A DNA stretch of 45,436 nucleotides from a bacterium. Lineage in GTDB: Archaea > Thermoproteota > Nitrososphaeria > Nitrososphaerales > Gagatemarchaeaceae. The position numbers were made by a program, and so were the translations under genes. The notes under the pieces were generated by a model, which was given only the letters and a program-made list of their open reading frames with translations, did not search any database and had not been told where the DNA came from. The stretch is from positions 1 to 45,436 of the forward strand of contig DAIDAO010000057.1 in assembly GCA_027310575.1 (NCBI GenBank), in the 5' to 3' direction. This document shows, one piece after another, positions 31,728 through 39,820 of the stretch. The stretch's first letter is position 1; each line of letters opens with the position of its first letter.

Positions 31728-33776
31728 ATGGCCACCCTCGCGAGCGGCAAGCTCTCTGAGATGTTCGAGGACTTCCTGAAGTCCGTGGTCGACAGGGGGG
31801 GCAACCCGGTCTACAGGAGCAAGATCTCTCAGCTCATCTCGAGCGAAGGTAAGTCCCTCGTGGTAGACTTCGGGGACCTGCTCAAGTACAACAGCGACCT
31901 CGCCAACAGGGTCATGCTGGAGCCAGACTCCTCTCTGGCTTCGTTCAGGATCGCGGCGTTCGAGACGATGAGGAGCGAGAACGCGCTCTACGCTGACAGG
32001 GTGAAGAGGGAGCTGACGGTGAGGCTCAGGGGCCTCCCCGACCTGGTGCCGCTGAGGAAGGTCGACACCTCGCACATCGACCACATGATCGCGATCTCAG
32101 GCATGGTGGTGAGGACGTCCGAGCTGAGGCCGATGATGACCGAAGGCGCCTGGGTCTGCCCGAGCGGGCACCTGACCTATCAGGAACAGGACGACCTCGC
32201 CCTGAAGCGGCCCCCGAAGTGCGAGCTCTGCGGCGAGATAAGGAACTTCGAGCTCGACAGGAGGCACAGCAGGTTCGTCGACTTCCAGATCGTCCGGGTG
32301 CAGGAGCTCCCCGAAGAGCTGCCGCCCGGTCAGCTGCCGCAGTTCTTCGACGTGAACATCGAAGGGGACATCGTGAACATGGCCAGGCCAGGGGACAGGG
32401 TGGTGATGACCGGGGTCCTGAGGGCGGTGCCCGACTACTCCGTCGGTCAGGTGAAGACCAGGCTGTTCAGGTCGCAGATTGACTGCAACCACGTCGAGGT
32501 GAAGGGAAAGGAGCCGGACCAGGTGCTCCTCACGAAGGAGGACGAGGAGATGATCAAGAAGATAGCGGGGTCGCGGGACGCGTACGAGAGGCTCATCAAC
32601 TCGGTCGCGCCAGTCATCCTGGGGCATCCTGCCGAGAAGGAAGCCATCCTGCTGATGATCACTGGAGGGAGCGCCACCCAGCTTCCAGACGGGACGAAGC
32701 TGAGAGGAGACCTGAACGTGCTGTTCGTGGGCGACCCTGGAACCGGGAAGAGCGAGATGCTGAAGTTCGCGGCCCAGGTGGCGCCGAGGGGGCTCTATGC
32801 CTCAGGCAGAGGGGCCTCGGCGGCTGGGCTCACGGCCGCTGTCATCAGGGAGAAGAACACGTTCATGCTCGAGGCCGGCGTCGTGGTGCTGGCCGACCAG
32901 GGGGTCGCCATGATAGACGAGTTCGAGAAGATGAAGAACGAGGACAGGACCGCACTTCACGAGGCGATGGAGCAGAACACTGTGACGGTCGCGAAGGGCG
33001 GTATCTTCGCCACTCTGAACGCGCGAACAGCCGTGCTCGCAGCGTGCAATCCGGTACTCGGGCGGTACAACCCCTTCCAGAATCTGATCGAGAACATCGG
33101 AACCCTCCCGCTCCCGCTGCTCTCGCGCTTCGACCTGATCTTCGTCTTCAGAGACCAGCCGACCCCGGACGAGGACGAGAGACTTGCAAGCCACATACTT
33201 GCGGTGCACGCGAAGAAGTCATACGCTGCGCCCCCTCCGATCGAGTTCAGCCTCCTCAAGAAGTACCTGACCTACGCCAAGAGAATCTCCCCTGCGCTGA
33301 CGAAGCAGGCGATGGACAGGCTCAGGGACTTCTACTTGCAGCTAAGAAGGACGTCGGGTGGGGAGGATTCGATCCCCCCGACCCCGAGGACTCTCGAGGC
33401 GCTCATCAGGATCGCCACCGCGAGGGCGAAGGTCCTGCTGAGGGAGGAGGTCACGGAGGAGGACGCCCTCGCCGCAGTCGCACTGATGAACAGGATGGTG
33501 GAGGACGTGCTGACCGACGCCGCGACGAAGAAGGCCGACTTTGGGATCCAGCTCGGGAAGCCCGTGGGAGAGACGAAGAACCTGAGGGCTGCCATGGAGG
33601 TGCTGAAGGCGCTGGAGGGGACGGAGAAGAAGCCGGTGGAGAGGAAGCAGTTCAAGGATGAGCTGATTAGGGCGAAGTTCACAGATGAGGACGCCGAACG
33701 GATGATCAGGACCATGTTCAGGGAAGGGATGGTGTACGAATCCAAACCGGGCTTCATCCGACGCCTCGGCAGCTAG
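31728..33776 (+). CDS. mcm: Replicative MCM helicase (682 aa)
   Basis: Hexameric 3'-5' helicase of DNA replication. N-terminal OB region with a zinc site (C-x3-H in CPSGH, then CELC near residue 163) between residues 130 and 170; AAA+ domain with Walker A GDPGTGKSEMLKF (near 340), PS1 beta-hairpin region ARTAVLAACNP, Walker B VAMIDEFEKM and arginine finger LLSRFDLIFVF. The C-terminal 80 residues form the winged-helix tail. Full length. It is co-transcribed with the GINS gene and followed after 17 bases by hel308. Confidence 0.97.
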   Translation: MATLASGKLSEMFEDFLKSVVDRGGNPVYRSKISQLISSEGKSLVVDFGDLLKYNSDLANRVMLEPDSSLASFRIAAFETMRSENALYADRVKRELTVRLRGLPDLVPLRKVDTSHIDHMIAISGMVVRTSELRPMMTEGAWVCPSGHLTYQEQDDLALKRPPKCELCGEIRNFELDRRHSRFVDFQIVRVQELPEELPPGQLPQFFDVNIEGDIVNMARPGDRVVMTGVLRAVPDYSVGQVKTRLFRSQIDCNHVEVKGKEPDQVLLTKEDEEMIKKIAGSRDAYERLINSVAPVILGHPAEKEAILLMITGGSATQLPDGTKLRGDLNVLFVGDPGTGKSEMLKFAAQVAPRGLYASGRGASAAGLTAAVIREKNTFMLEAGVVVLADQGVAMIDEFEKMKNEDRTALHEAMEQNTVTVAKGGIFATLNARTAVLAACNPVLGRYNPFQNLIENIGTLPLPLLSRFDLIFVFRDQPTPDEDERLASHILAVHAKKSYAAPPPIEFSLLKKYLTYAKRISPALTKQAMDRLRDFYLQLRRTSGGEDSIPPTPRTLEALIRIATARAKVLLREEVTEEDALAAVALMNRMVEDVLTDAATKKADFGIQLGKPVGETKNLRAAMEVLKALEGTEKKPVERKQFKDELIRAKFTDEDAERMIRTMFREGMVYESKPGFIRRLGS

Positions 33777-33793
33777 CCAGAGGCGGCCCACCG

Positions 33794-35938
33794 TTGAAGG
33801 TCGAAGAGGTCAAGATTCCGGAGGAGCTCATCCAGTTCTTCCGGGACAAGGGGATAGCTGAGCTCTACCCTCCGCAGGAACAGGCGATTCTGGCGGGGCT
33901 CCTCGAGGGGAAGAGCCTGGTCGTCTCCTCGCCCACTGCGTCGGGGAAGACCCTTCTGGCGCTCATGGCTGCCTACATGAAGGCCAAGGAGCAGAGGAGG
34001 AAGGTCGTGTACCTGGCGCCTCTAAGGGCCCTCGCCTCGGAGAAGTACGCGGAGTTCTCCGAGCTCTCCAGGTTCGGGATAAGGACCACGATTTCCACCG
34101 GCGACTACGACTCCAGCGGGGAGTCCCTGGGAAGGTCAGACATCATCGTGCTGACGAACGAGAGGTTCGACTCGGTCATGCGGCACAAGGTCTCCTGGAT
34201 CAACTCGGTCGGGCTCTTCATCGCAGACGAGGTCCACCTCGCAGGGAACGACAGGAGGGGCCCCACCCTCGAGATGATACTCACCAAGGCCCTTCATCTG
34301 GGACTTGAAGCCCAGCTGCTCGCCCTCTCGGCCACGATCAGCAACGCCAAGACCCTCGCACAGTGGTTGAGGGCTGTGCCGGTGGAGCTGGACTGGAGAC
34401 CGGTCCCGCTCAGGGAGGGGGTGTACGACTACGGGAGGATCGTGTTCGTGGACGGCGACCAGGTTCAGGTGCCCAGGTCCACCTACGGCGCGCCCATCGA
34501 CGTAGCCATGGACACTGTCAAGAACGGGGGCCAGTCCCTGGTCTTCGCCGGCACGAGAAGGAGGGCAGTGAGCCTGGCTACGAGGGCGTCGGAGCTCACC
34601 CAGAGGAGCCTGAGCCCCGAAGAGAAGAAGGCTGTGTCCGAGGCTTCAAGGAGAATCCTGACGTCGGGGGAGGAGACGAGCCTCAGCAGGCTCCTGGCTG
34701 AGGTGGTCGCGAAGGGCTCGGCCTTCCACCACGCAGGGCTCGAAGCCGAGCACAGAAGGATAGTCGAAGACTACTACAGGGCGAGGGCGATCAAGCTGCT
34801 GGCCGCCACCCCCACATTGGCGGCCGGAGTCAACCTCCCTGCGAGAAGGGTCGTGATCGCAGACATGACCAGGTATGATGCTGAGCGCGGCGGGAACGCG
34901 GAGATCCCGGTCTTGGAGTACAGGCAGATGGCAGGGAGGGCAGGGAGGCCTCAGTACGACGACCACGGGGAGACAGTGATGATACCCCCTCCGTCAGCCC
35001 CGGCTGCGGATTTCCTCCAGCACTACGCCAAGGAGCCCCCCGAACCAATCGAATCGAGGCTTTCTGACGAGTCGGCCATGAGGTCGCACACCCTGGCCAC
35101 GATCGTCACAGGGAGCGGGCTCTCGAAGGCTGACCTGGACAGCGTGTTCGCGAAGACCCTGCTGGCGATGCAGGTGGGGACCAAGGAGACGGCGAAGCTC
35201 ACCGAGAGGTCGCTGGGCTACCTCCTCGCAGAGAGGCTGGTGGAGTCGCACGGCGGGCTGTTCTACGCCACCGACTTCGGCAGGCGGGTCTCGATGCTGT
35301 ACATCGACCCTGTCACAGCCGTCATGTTCAGGGAGGGGGTGAGGCCGGCAGAGCCAGGGAGGAACTACGCGGCCGGGATCCTGCAGCTCGTCGCCTCCAC
35401 CCCGGACTTCGAGCCGAAGTTCCCGCTGAGGAGCAAGGACTACGACCAGGCAATGGCGTTCATGGAGGAACACTCGTCCGAGATGATCGAACGGCACAGC
35501 ACGAGGGCCTTCGCAGACTACGACCGCGTGCTGCAGGACATGAGGAGCGTCATGGCCCTGCACGGATGGATTGACGAGTGGCGGGAGGAACAGCTCCTCA
35601 CGCGACTGGGAGTCGAACCAGGGGACATGCACCGCGCGGTGGACAACGCAGACTGGCTGCTCCATTCGCTCGGCGAGCTCGCCAAGCTGTTCAAGGTCCC
35701 GGAGATGGTCAGGCAGGCAGACGTCCTGAGGCGGAGGGTCGCGAGCGGGGTCAGCGAAGAACTCCTGGAGCTGACCACGATACAGGGGGTGGGCAGGGTG
35801 AGGGCCAGAGCGCTCTACACCGCCGGCTACAAGACCATTGAGGACCTCAAGGAGGTCTCCGCGGAAAGGCTCGCCCAGGTGGACAAAGTGGGGACCGCAG
35901 TGGCCCGCAAGATCAAGGAGCAGGTGTCGCGCTTCTGA
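33794..35938 (+). CDS. hel308: Hel308 family DNA repair helicase (714 aa)
   Basis: Superfamily 2 3'-5' helicase acting on stalled forks. LYPPQEQAIL (Q motif), SSPTASGKTLLAL (motif I), IADEVHLAGNDRRGP (motif II, DEVH), LSATISNAKTL (motif III), ATPTLAAGVNLPARRVVI (motif V) and QMAGRAGRPQYDDHG (motif VI) are all present. The winged-helix and ratchet domains follow, then the C-terminal helix-hairpin-helix (TIQGVGRVRARALYTAG and VDKVGTAVARKIKEQ). Full length. Start is TTG 33794. Sharing an operon with MCM and GINS fits a role at the fork. Confidence 0.96.
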   Translation: MKVEEVKIPEELIQFFRDKGIAELYPPQEQAILAGLLEGKSLVVSSPTASGKTLLALMAAYMKAKEQRRKVVYLAPLRALASEKYAEFSELSRFGIRTTISTGDYDSSGESLGRSDIIVLTNERFDSVMRHKVSWINSVGLFIADEVHLAGNDRRGPTLEMILTKALHLGLEAQLLALSATISNAKTLAQWLRAVPVELDWRPVPLREGVYDYGRIVFVDGDQVQVPRSTYGAPIDVAMDTVKNGGQSLVFAGTRRRAVSLATRASELTQRSLSPEEKKAVSEASRRILTSGEETSLSRLLAEVVAKGSAFHHAGLEAEHRRIVEDYYRARAIKLLAATPTLAAGVNLPARRVVIADMTRYDAERGGNAEIPVLEYRQMAGRAGRPQYDDHGETVMIPPPSAPAADFLQHYAKEPPEPIESRLSDESAMRSHTLATIVTGSGLSKADLDSVFAKTLLAMQVGTKETAKLTERSLGYLLAERLVESHGGLFYATDFGRRVSMLYIDPVTAVMFREGVRPAEPGRNYAAGILQLVASTPDFEPKFPLRSKDYDQAMAFMEEHSSEMIERHSTRAFADYDRVLQDMRSVMALHGWIDEWREEQLLTRLGVEPGDMHRAVDNADWLLHSLGELAKLFKVPEMVRQADVLRRRVASGVSEELLELTTIQGVGRVRARALYTAGYKTIEDLKEVSAERLAQVDKVGTAVARKIKEQVSRF

Positions 35939-35976
35939 GCGGAGAGGGGTGGACCTTCGAGGCCGCCGCCCGCGAA

Positions 35977-36702
35977 GTGGCGGAGCTGATCGATCAGTCG
36001 GTCGCCGCAGCGGTGGCCGGGGAAACCAGGGTCGCGGTGTCCTTCTCTGGCGGGCTAGACAGCTCCGTCATCGCGAAGTGCGCGGCCGGGCGGGCAGAGG
36101 TGGTGGCGGTCGCCGGCTTCTCTGACGGCTCCGGGGATGAAGCCAGGGCGAAGGATGCCGCGACAGCCCTGGGCGTCGACCTGGTCGCCGCGAGGCTGAC
36201 GGCAGAGAACGTAGCCGATGCCCTCAGGGAGATCGACCTGCCGTTCGAGCCGACGCTCATGGACAAGGGGCTCTGGTGCCTGTACTCGATCGTGTCCAGG
36301 AGCGCCCGCGACGCCGGGGCGAAGGTCATGCTGCTCGGCCAGCTCGCTGACGAGCTCTTCGGAGGCTACGCGAAGTACGCGGACGCGCTCAAGGCGCGCG
36401 GGAGCGGCGCGGCTGCGTCGATGATGAGCCTCGACGTCCAGGAATACGCGGCCAGGGGCAGGATCAGAGACGTGAGGGCCTGCCGCCTGGTCCAGCCGAG
36501 GTTCCCGTTCGAGGCGAAGGCGCTTGTGGACTTCGCTTCAGGCCTTCCTGTCTCGTACAAGATCAGGGATGGTGTGCGCAAGGCGGTTCTGAGGGAGGCG
36601 GCAATCGCTCTGGGGGTGCCCGAAGCGCAGGCTGAAGCGGGAAAGAAGGCGGCGCAGTACAGCTCGGGCGTCCAGAAGCTCGTGGTCGGCTCACGCTTTT
36701 AA
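35977..36702 (+). CDS. Asparagine-synthetase-like ATP pyrophosphatase without glutaminase domain (241 aa)
   Basis: The PP-loop AVSFSGGLDSSVIAK (residues about 19-33) and LLGQLADELFGGYAKY (near 119-134) belong to the C-terminal synthetase domain of AsnB-type enzymes. The N-terminal Ntn glutaminase domain is absent, and at 241 residues it is shorter than the synthetase domain of AsnB. It would have to use ammonia or a different amino donor; the acceptor is unknown. Start is uncertain: GTG 35977 is used here, but the frame is open upstream with WTFEAAAREV before it and only CTG 35935 (overlapping the Hel308 stop) to begin it. Likely co-transcribed with hel308. Confidence 0.8.
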   Translation: MAELIDQSVAAAVAGETRVAVSFSGGLDSSVIAKCAAGRAEVVAVAGFSDGSGDEARAKDAATALGVDLVAARLTAENVADALREIDLPFEPTLMDKGLWCLYSIVSRSARDAGAKVMLLGQLADELFGGYAKYADALKARGSGAAASMMSLDVQEYAARGRIRDVRACRLVQPRFPFEAKALVDFASGLPVSYKIRDGVRKAVLREAAIALGVPEAQAEAGKKAAQYSSGVQKLVVGSRF

Positions 36703-36703
36703 C
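36695..36703 (+). promoter_or_regulatory. TATA-like box of the 36725-37500 operon
   Basis: CGCTTTTAA overlaps the stop of the preceding gene and is centred about 26 bases before ATG 36725, predicting a leaderless message. Confidence 0.45.
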
Positions 36704-36724
36704 GCCCCCGGCGGACGGTGAACC

Positions 36725-36988
36725 ATGATTCCATCGCCGCAGCCCAAGGGTAAGCTGGTGGGGTTCAAGCCCCTTCAGGAGAGGTTCAGCTACTATGCGC
36801 TTGACGACGGCACCGTGCTGGGGATCAAGCCCGCGGTGGTGAAGGTGTACAGATTGCAGAACCCGGACAACAGCCCTGCCTTCTCTCCCGACGGCACCCC
36901 GGCCTACTTCTACCAGACGCAGAACATAACTCAGGTCCTCACCCCTGATGAGTACAAGTCGTTCAAGGGCGACGGACTGACCGAATGA
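36725..36988 (+). CDS. Small conserved-looking protein (87 aa)
   Basis: An 87-residue protein with a strand-rich middle: GFKPLQERFSYYALDDGTVLGIKPAVVKVYRL, given here only as positions 13-45. The second half has aromatic/Pro residues (PAFSPDGTPAYFYQTQNITQ). It reads as a small single-domain beta protein; no known family recognised, though similar short proteins next to methyltransferase genes are seen in thaumarchaeal-type genomes as far as I recall. Its stop overlaps the start of the methyltransferase gene (ATGA), so the two work from the same message. Confidence 0.6.
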   Translation: MIPSPQPKGKLVGFKPLQERFSYYALDDGTVLGIKPAVVKVYRLQNPDNSPAFSPDGTPAYFYQTQNITQVLTPDEYKSFKGDGLTE

Positions 36989-37500
36989 CAGGGGACCAGT
37001 ACCTCTCTTCGGAAGACTCGGCCCTGCTGAGGAAGGCCCTGAGCGGACGCTCGGGCGACAGCTGTCTCGAGATAGGCGCGGGGAACGGCGGGAACCTGGT
37101 TCAGCTTTCGAAGGGCTTCCGGACAGTGGTCGGGACAGACCTGGTCAGGCCGTCGATGGAGGACTGGAAGGATGTCGGAGCGGACTTCGTGCTCGCCGAC
37201 GGTGCCTCCTGCATGCGGAGCGCGAGCTTCGACCTTGTGGCCTTCAACCCACCCTACCTCCGGGCTGAGGTCGACGACAGGACCGTGGACGGGGGAAGCG
37301 AGCTCGAAGTGCCGAAGAAGTTCCTGAAAGACGCCCTCCGGACCGTGAAGAGGCGCGGGGAAGTGGTCTTTATGCTCGACGACGAGGCGGCGACCGAGGA
37401 GTTCCGGAGCATCTGCTCGGGAGCGGGATTCGGTCTGAGGCGGCTGACTTCGGAGAGGGTGTTCTTCGAGGAGCTATCGGTCTTCTCCGCGAAGTCCTAG
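36985..37500 (+). CDS. HemK/Mtq2-like N5-glutamine methyltransferase (171 aa)
   Basis: SAM-dependent methyltransferase without the N-terminal domain of bacterial PrmC. The SAM loop is LEIGAGNGGNLVQL (residues about 30-43), the acidic strand VVGTDLV, and the catalytic NPPY in LVAFNPPYLRAEVDD. The size (171) matches archaeal/eukaryal HemK2-type enzymes, which methylate the GGQ glutamine of the release factor aRF1/eRF1. The substrate is inferred from the NPPY motif and domain make-up. Confidence 0.88.
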   Translation: MTGDQYLSSEDSALLRKALSGRSGDSCLEIGAGNGGNLVQLSKGFRTVVGTDLVRPSMEDWKDVGADFVLADGASCMRSASFDLVAFNPPYLRAEVDDRTVDGGSELEVPKKFLKDALRTVKRRGEVVFMLDDEAATEEFRSICSGAGFGLRRLTSERVFFEELSVFSAKS

Positions 37501-37537
37501 ACGGTCCCCTCGCCGCGACGCCAAGCGGCGGTGAAGG

Positions 37538-38014
37538 TCAGGTCGACACGGTCACGGCCAGGCGCCTGCACCAGGTTCCAGCTTCGCCTTCGAAGTTGGT
37601 CTCTTGATGGACGGCGACCGGCTTCCCCAAGCGCGCAGCCAGAGCGCCCTGGAAGAAGCCTTCGTGGAACGCGCATTCGAACATCTCCCCCGTTCCCTGG
37701 AGCTGGCCGCACACCGTGCAGTTTGAGATCTGCAGTATCAGGGGGTCGCGGCTCTCGACGGTGAGCGAGCCGAGCCTGTACCCCTGCCAGACCCTAGCGA
37801 ACTCCGCGAGCATCTGGTCAACGGACAGATTCGCCAGCCTTGCGGCTGCCTTCTTGCCCAGCTGCTCCCCGAATTCGTGCATCACCTGCTTCGAGTCTAG
37901 CCCCAGGTATCTGAGGAGAGGCACTATCCCGGGAGCAAAGTAGTCCGCCATAGCGGGGAACTCTCGCCAGAACGATTCCTCCCTTCGCCCGGCTTCCATA
38001 GCCTTCGAGGCCAT
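37538..38014 (-). CDS. V4R-domain protein (158 aa)
   Basis: I start at ATG 38014; the longer frame to 38266 covers promoter DNA and the divergent gene. Residues 95-157 are a V4R (4-vinyl reductase-like) domain with NCTVCGQLQG, FECAFHEGFFQG and GTWCRRLAV, so Cys99, Cys102, Cys114 and Cys149 are available for metal or cofactor binding. The N-terminal 90 residues are helical (FAPGIVPLLRYLGLDSKQVM). V4R domains bind small hydrophobic ligands or cofactors and often act as sensors. The operator-like palindrome 38052-38065 is 38 bases upstream, next to a TATA-like box (about 38038-38046). It is divergent from the HTH_10 regulator. Confidence 0.78.
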   Translation of the reverse strand: MASKAMEAGRREESFWREFPAMADYFAPGIVPLLRYLGLDSKQVMHEFGEQLGKKAAARLANLSVDQMLAEFARVWQGYRLGSLTVESRDPLILQISNCTVCGQLQGTGEMFECAFHEGFFQGALAARLGKPVAVHQETNFEGEAGTWCRRLAVTVST

Positions 38015-38051
38015 GGCGGATAATGGCCCCGACAGGCGATTAAGCTGGTTC

Positions 38052-38065
38052 CCTAAGCGGTTAGG
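38052..38065. promoter_or_regulatory. Palindromic operator CCTAA-N4-TTAGG, site 1
   Basis: CCTAAGCGGTTAGG is a perfect five-base inverted repeat with a four-base spacer; it extends to CCCTAA/TTAGGG. It lies directly upstream of the AT-rich box of the V4R gene. The same pattern recurs at 38868, 38883, 40363 and, degenerately, at 38135. Confidence 0.65.
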
Positions 38066-38114
38066 GGCGTCTCGGCGACGGTGCGATTTCCACTTTTGGG
38101 AATCGTGTTTCCGC

Positions 38115-38124
38115 GTTATATAGG
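38115..38124 (+). promoter_or_regulatory. TATA box of the HTH_10 regulator gene
   Basis: GTTATATAGG is one of the best TATA matches in the window, centred about 32 bases before ATG 38151; transcription should start near 38145. Confidence 0.6.
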
Positions 38125-38134
38125 CGCCACCTAC

Positions 38135-38148
38135 CCTAACCCGTTCAG
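38135..38148. promoter_or_regulatory. Degenerate operator at the HTH_10 start site
   Basis: CCTAACCCGTTCAG keeps CCTAA and TT at the right spacing but has TTCAG instead of TTAGG. It would cover the predicted transcription start of the regulator, as expected for weak autorepression. Confidence 0.4.
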
Positions 38149-38150
38149 CG

Positions 38151-38795
38151 ATGCTGAGGCAGATAGCGCTGCAGGTCAAGGCTGATAATAAGCTGCAGGA
38201 CGCAGCCAGGGCGAACGGCGCGAAGCTGAACGTCGTCGACTGCAAGCCCTTCAACAAGACCGGCATGTCGCTTCTTCTCGAGCTGCACGGGGACCCTCAG
38301 GGCGTCCGAGCCACCACGGCCGCGATCCGGAAGACCGAAGGAGTTAGGCAGGTCGTAGAGGGGGAGAGTTTGGGCGAAGCCACGCCGCTCCTGGTCGTTA
38401 TGGACAGACCCGGGGTCTGCCGCGCATCCAACGACGCAGCGATAGTGTGCCTCGAGTGCGCCCTCAATTCGGAGAACCAGCCGTCGTCATGGCGGTTCAT
38501 AGCGCGCAAGACCAGCGACTTCCGCCAGGTCCTGGCAAGGCTGACGAAAGAGGGGATTGAGACGAGGATAGAAGACGTGGCTCCGCTTGAGCGGAAGGCG
38601 ACCCTTACGGGGAGACAGAAGGAAATAATGGCCACAGCCGTGGCGCAGGGCTACTTCGAGTTCCCTCGGAGGATCAGCCTGACCGGGCTGAGCGAGCTTG
38701 TGGGCGTCAAGCCTTCGACGCTGAGCGAGATACTCAGAAGCGCTGAGCGCAGGATAATGGCGAACGCCCTGGGCGTTCCGTTCCAAGAAGAGTAG
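38151..38795 (+). CDS. HTH_10 (bacterio-opsin activator-type) regulator with cysteine-bearing sensor part (214 aa)
   Basis: The C-terminal 55 residues (LTGRQKEIMATAVAQGYFEFP, then SLTGLSELVGVKPSTLSEIL, each a separate stretch) are a clear HTH_10 domain, the Bat-type DNA-binding domain of archaea. The N-terminal part has an ACT-like alternation (MSLLLELHGDPQGVRATTAA) and four cysteines, Cys31, Cys90, Cys100 and Cys103, the last three close together in PGVC..AIVCLEC. These could hold an Fe-S cluster, a metal or a redox switch. It lies in the centre of the palindrome-linked redox cluster and is the natural candidate to bind CCTAA-N4-TTAGG. Confidence 0.85.
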   Translation: MLRQIALQVKADNKLQDAARANGAKLNVVDCKPFNKTGMSLLLELHGDPQGVRATTAAIRKTEGVRQVVEGESLGEATPLLVVMDRPGVCRASNDAAIVCLECALNSENQPSSWRFIARKTSDFRQVLARLTKEGIETRIEDVAPLERKATLTGRQKEIMATAVAQGYFEFPRRISLTGLSELVGVKPSTLSEILRSAERRIMANALGVPFQEE

Positions 38796-38867
38796 AACCG
38801 CTTACTGCTCCGGACAGCTCGAACTCCAGACAATCTGCTGCACCCGCTTGGATGGCGAATCGTCGCT

Positions 38868-38881
38868 CCTAAGCCGTTAGG
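38868..38881. promoter_or_regulatory. Palindromic operator CCTAA-N4-TTAGG, site 2
   Basis: CCTAAGCCGTTAGG, a perfect five-base inverted repeat with four-base spacer. Site 3 begins 15 bases after the start of this one, so two dimers could bind side by side upstream of the membrane protein gene. Confidence 0.65.
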
Positions 38882-38882
38882 G

Positions 38883-38896
38883 CCTAACGGATTAGG
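38883..38896. promoter_or_regulatory. Palindromic operator CCTAA-N4-TTAGG, site 3
   Basis: CCTAACGGATTAGG, again perfect. The junction with site 2 also forms a 17-base hyphenated palindrome (38874-38890, CCGTTAGG-G-CCTAACGG). A weak AT-rich box (about 38901-38911) follows, 30 bases before ATG 38936, so this arrangement suits activation or recruitment from just upstream of TATA. Confidence 0.65.
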
Positions 38897-38935
38897 GAAA
38901 CGTGCTATCTGCCCCACTAATCTCCATAACAGTCC

Positions 38936-39808
38936 ATGAGCTTCCTAAAGAAAAACGGAAAGCTTGTAGGAACCATACTCGCAGCGACTTCAGTCCTCCT
39001 TCTCAACACAGCACCGGCCTACGCCATCGACCAGTCGGGGCTCGTCTCCGGCGGGTCAATCTGGCTCGAGACGACCATCGCTGTAACGATGGTGTTTGTG
39101 ACCGCAATGGCATTCTCCCTGCAGATAGCCAGAGGGTACTTCCTCAGGACTCTGGAGAAGTTCACGCTCAGGCTGGGGGCCGACATCTGGTGGCTGGCGT
39201 ACGTCCTCATCAGGGACGCGCTCATCTTCGTGTCGTTCATCATGGGACTCATAGTCTTCTTCCCTGGGACCTTCCAGGACTACGACGTGGCCGTCCCATT
39301 CATGCCCCTGTCCGTCTTCCTCTTCGGAGCAGCGCTCATCCTGAAGCTGTACTTCGACGCCGACGAGAACAGAGGGGTATTCAGGGCTGTGACTCTCCTC
39401 GTGTTCGGCGGCACGGTCTCCTGGATCTTCGGGGCCGTCTTCGTGACGGAGACCCCCCTGGCCCTAGGAACGCTGCCGTCCGGCGTAAGCGCCAGCAGTG
39501 GGATCTGGTACACCCTCTACAACACCTTCAGCTCGAGGGCGAACGTCGACCTCTCGATGCTGAGCTTCAACATATTCTTCCCGCTCCTGGGGGTCGTCGC
39601 AGTCCTCGGACTTGCACACCCAATCCTCCACTCCAGGATAGGCAAGAGCACACCCAGAATCAGCCAGAGTCCGGGACCAGCGTCTCCAGTGGGGATGCCG
39701 GGCCGATCGGTCCAGACTCAGCCCGACTCGCCTGGACAGAAGGCGGGTAATGGTTCGCTGCAGGCGTCGTCGCCTCCCGGTAGGGACGGCGTCGAGCACA
39801 TACAATAG
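38936..39808 (+). CDS. Multi-spanning membrane protein of the redox cluster (290 aa)
   Basis: Residues 10-30 (VGTILAATSVLLLNTAPAYA) look like a signal peptide with an AYA cleavage site. Five more hydrophobic helices follow: about 43-65, 85-110, 120-142, 150-172 and 214-236. Several charged residues sit between them (RGYFLRTLEKFTLRLGAD; YFDADENRG). The last 55 residues are Pro/Ser/Gly-rich and disordered. No conserved His pairs of cytochrome b type are obvious. The next gene, 12 bases on, encodes a two-cluster ferredoxin, so a membrane electron-transfer unit is likely. No family recognised. Confidence 0.7.
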   Translation: MSFLKKNGKLVGTILAATSVLLLNTAPAYAIDQSGLVSGGSIWLETTIAVTMVFVTAMAFSLQIARGYFLRTLEKFTLRLGADIWWLAYVLIRDALIFVSFIMGLIVFFPGTFQDYDVAVPFMPLSVFLFGAALILKLYFDADENRGVFRAVTLLVFGGTVSWIFGAVFVTETPLALGTLPSGVSASSGIWYTLYNTFSSRANVDLSMLSFNIFFPLLGVVAVLGLAHPILHSRIGKSTPRISQSPGPASPVGMPGRSVQTQPDSPGQKAGNGSLQASSPPGRDGVEHIQ

Positions 39809-39820
39809 GGGAGAGGGACG

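Noticed and set aside
38015-38266. Longer N-terminus of the V4R protein
   Set aside because: It would cover the divergent promoter, the operator and the 5' end of the HTH_10 gene.
38051-38897. TTAGGG runs as telomere-like or CRISPR-like repeats
   Set aside because: They occur as halves of a spaced palindrome at promoters, not as tandem arrays, and no CRISPR repeat-spacer pattern is found anywhere in the window.
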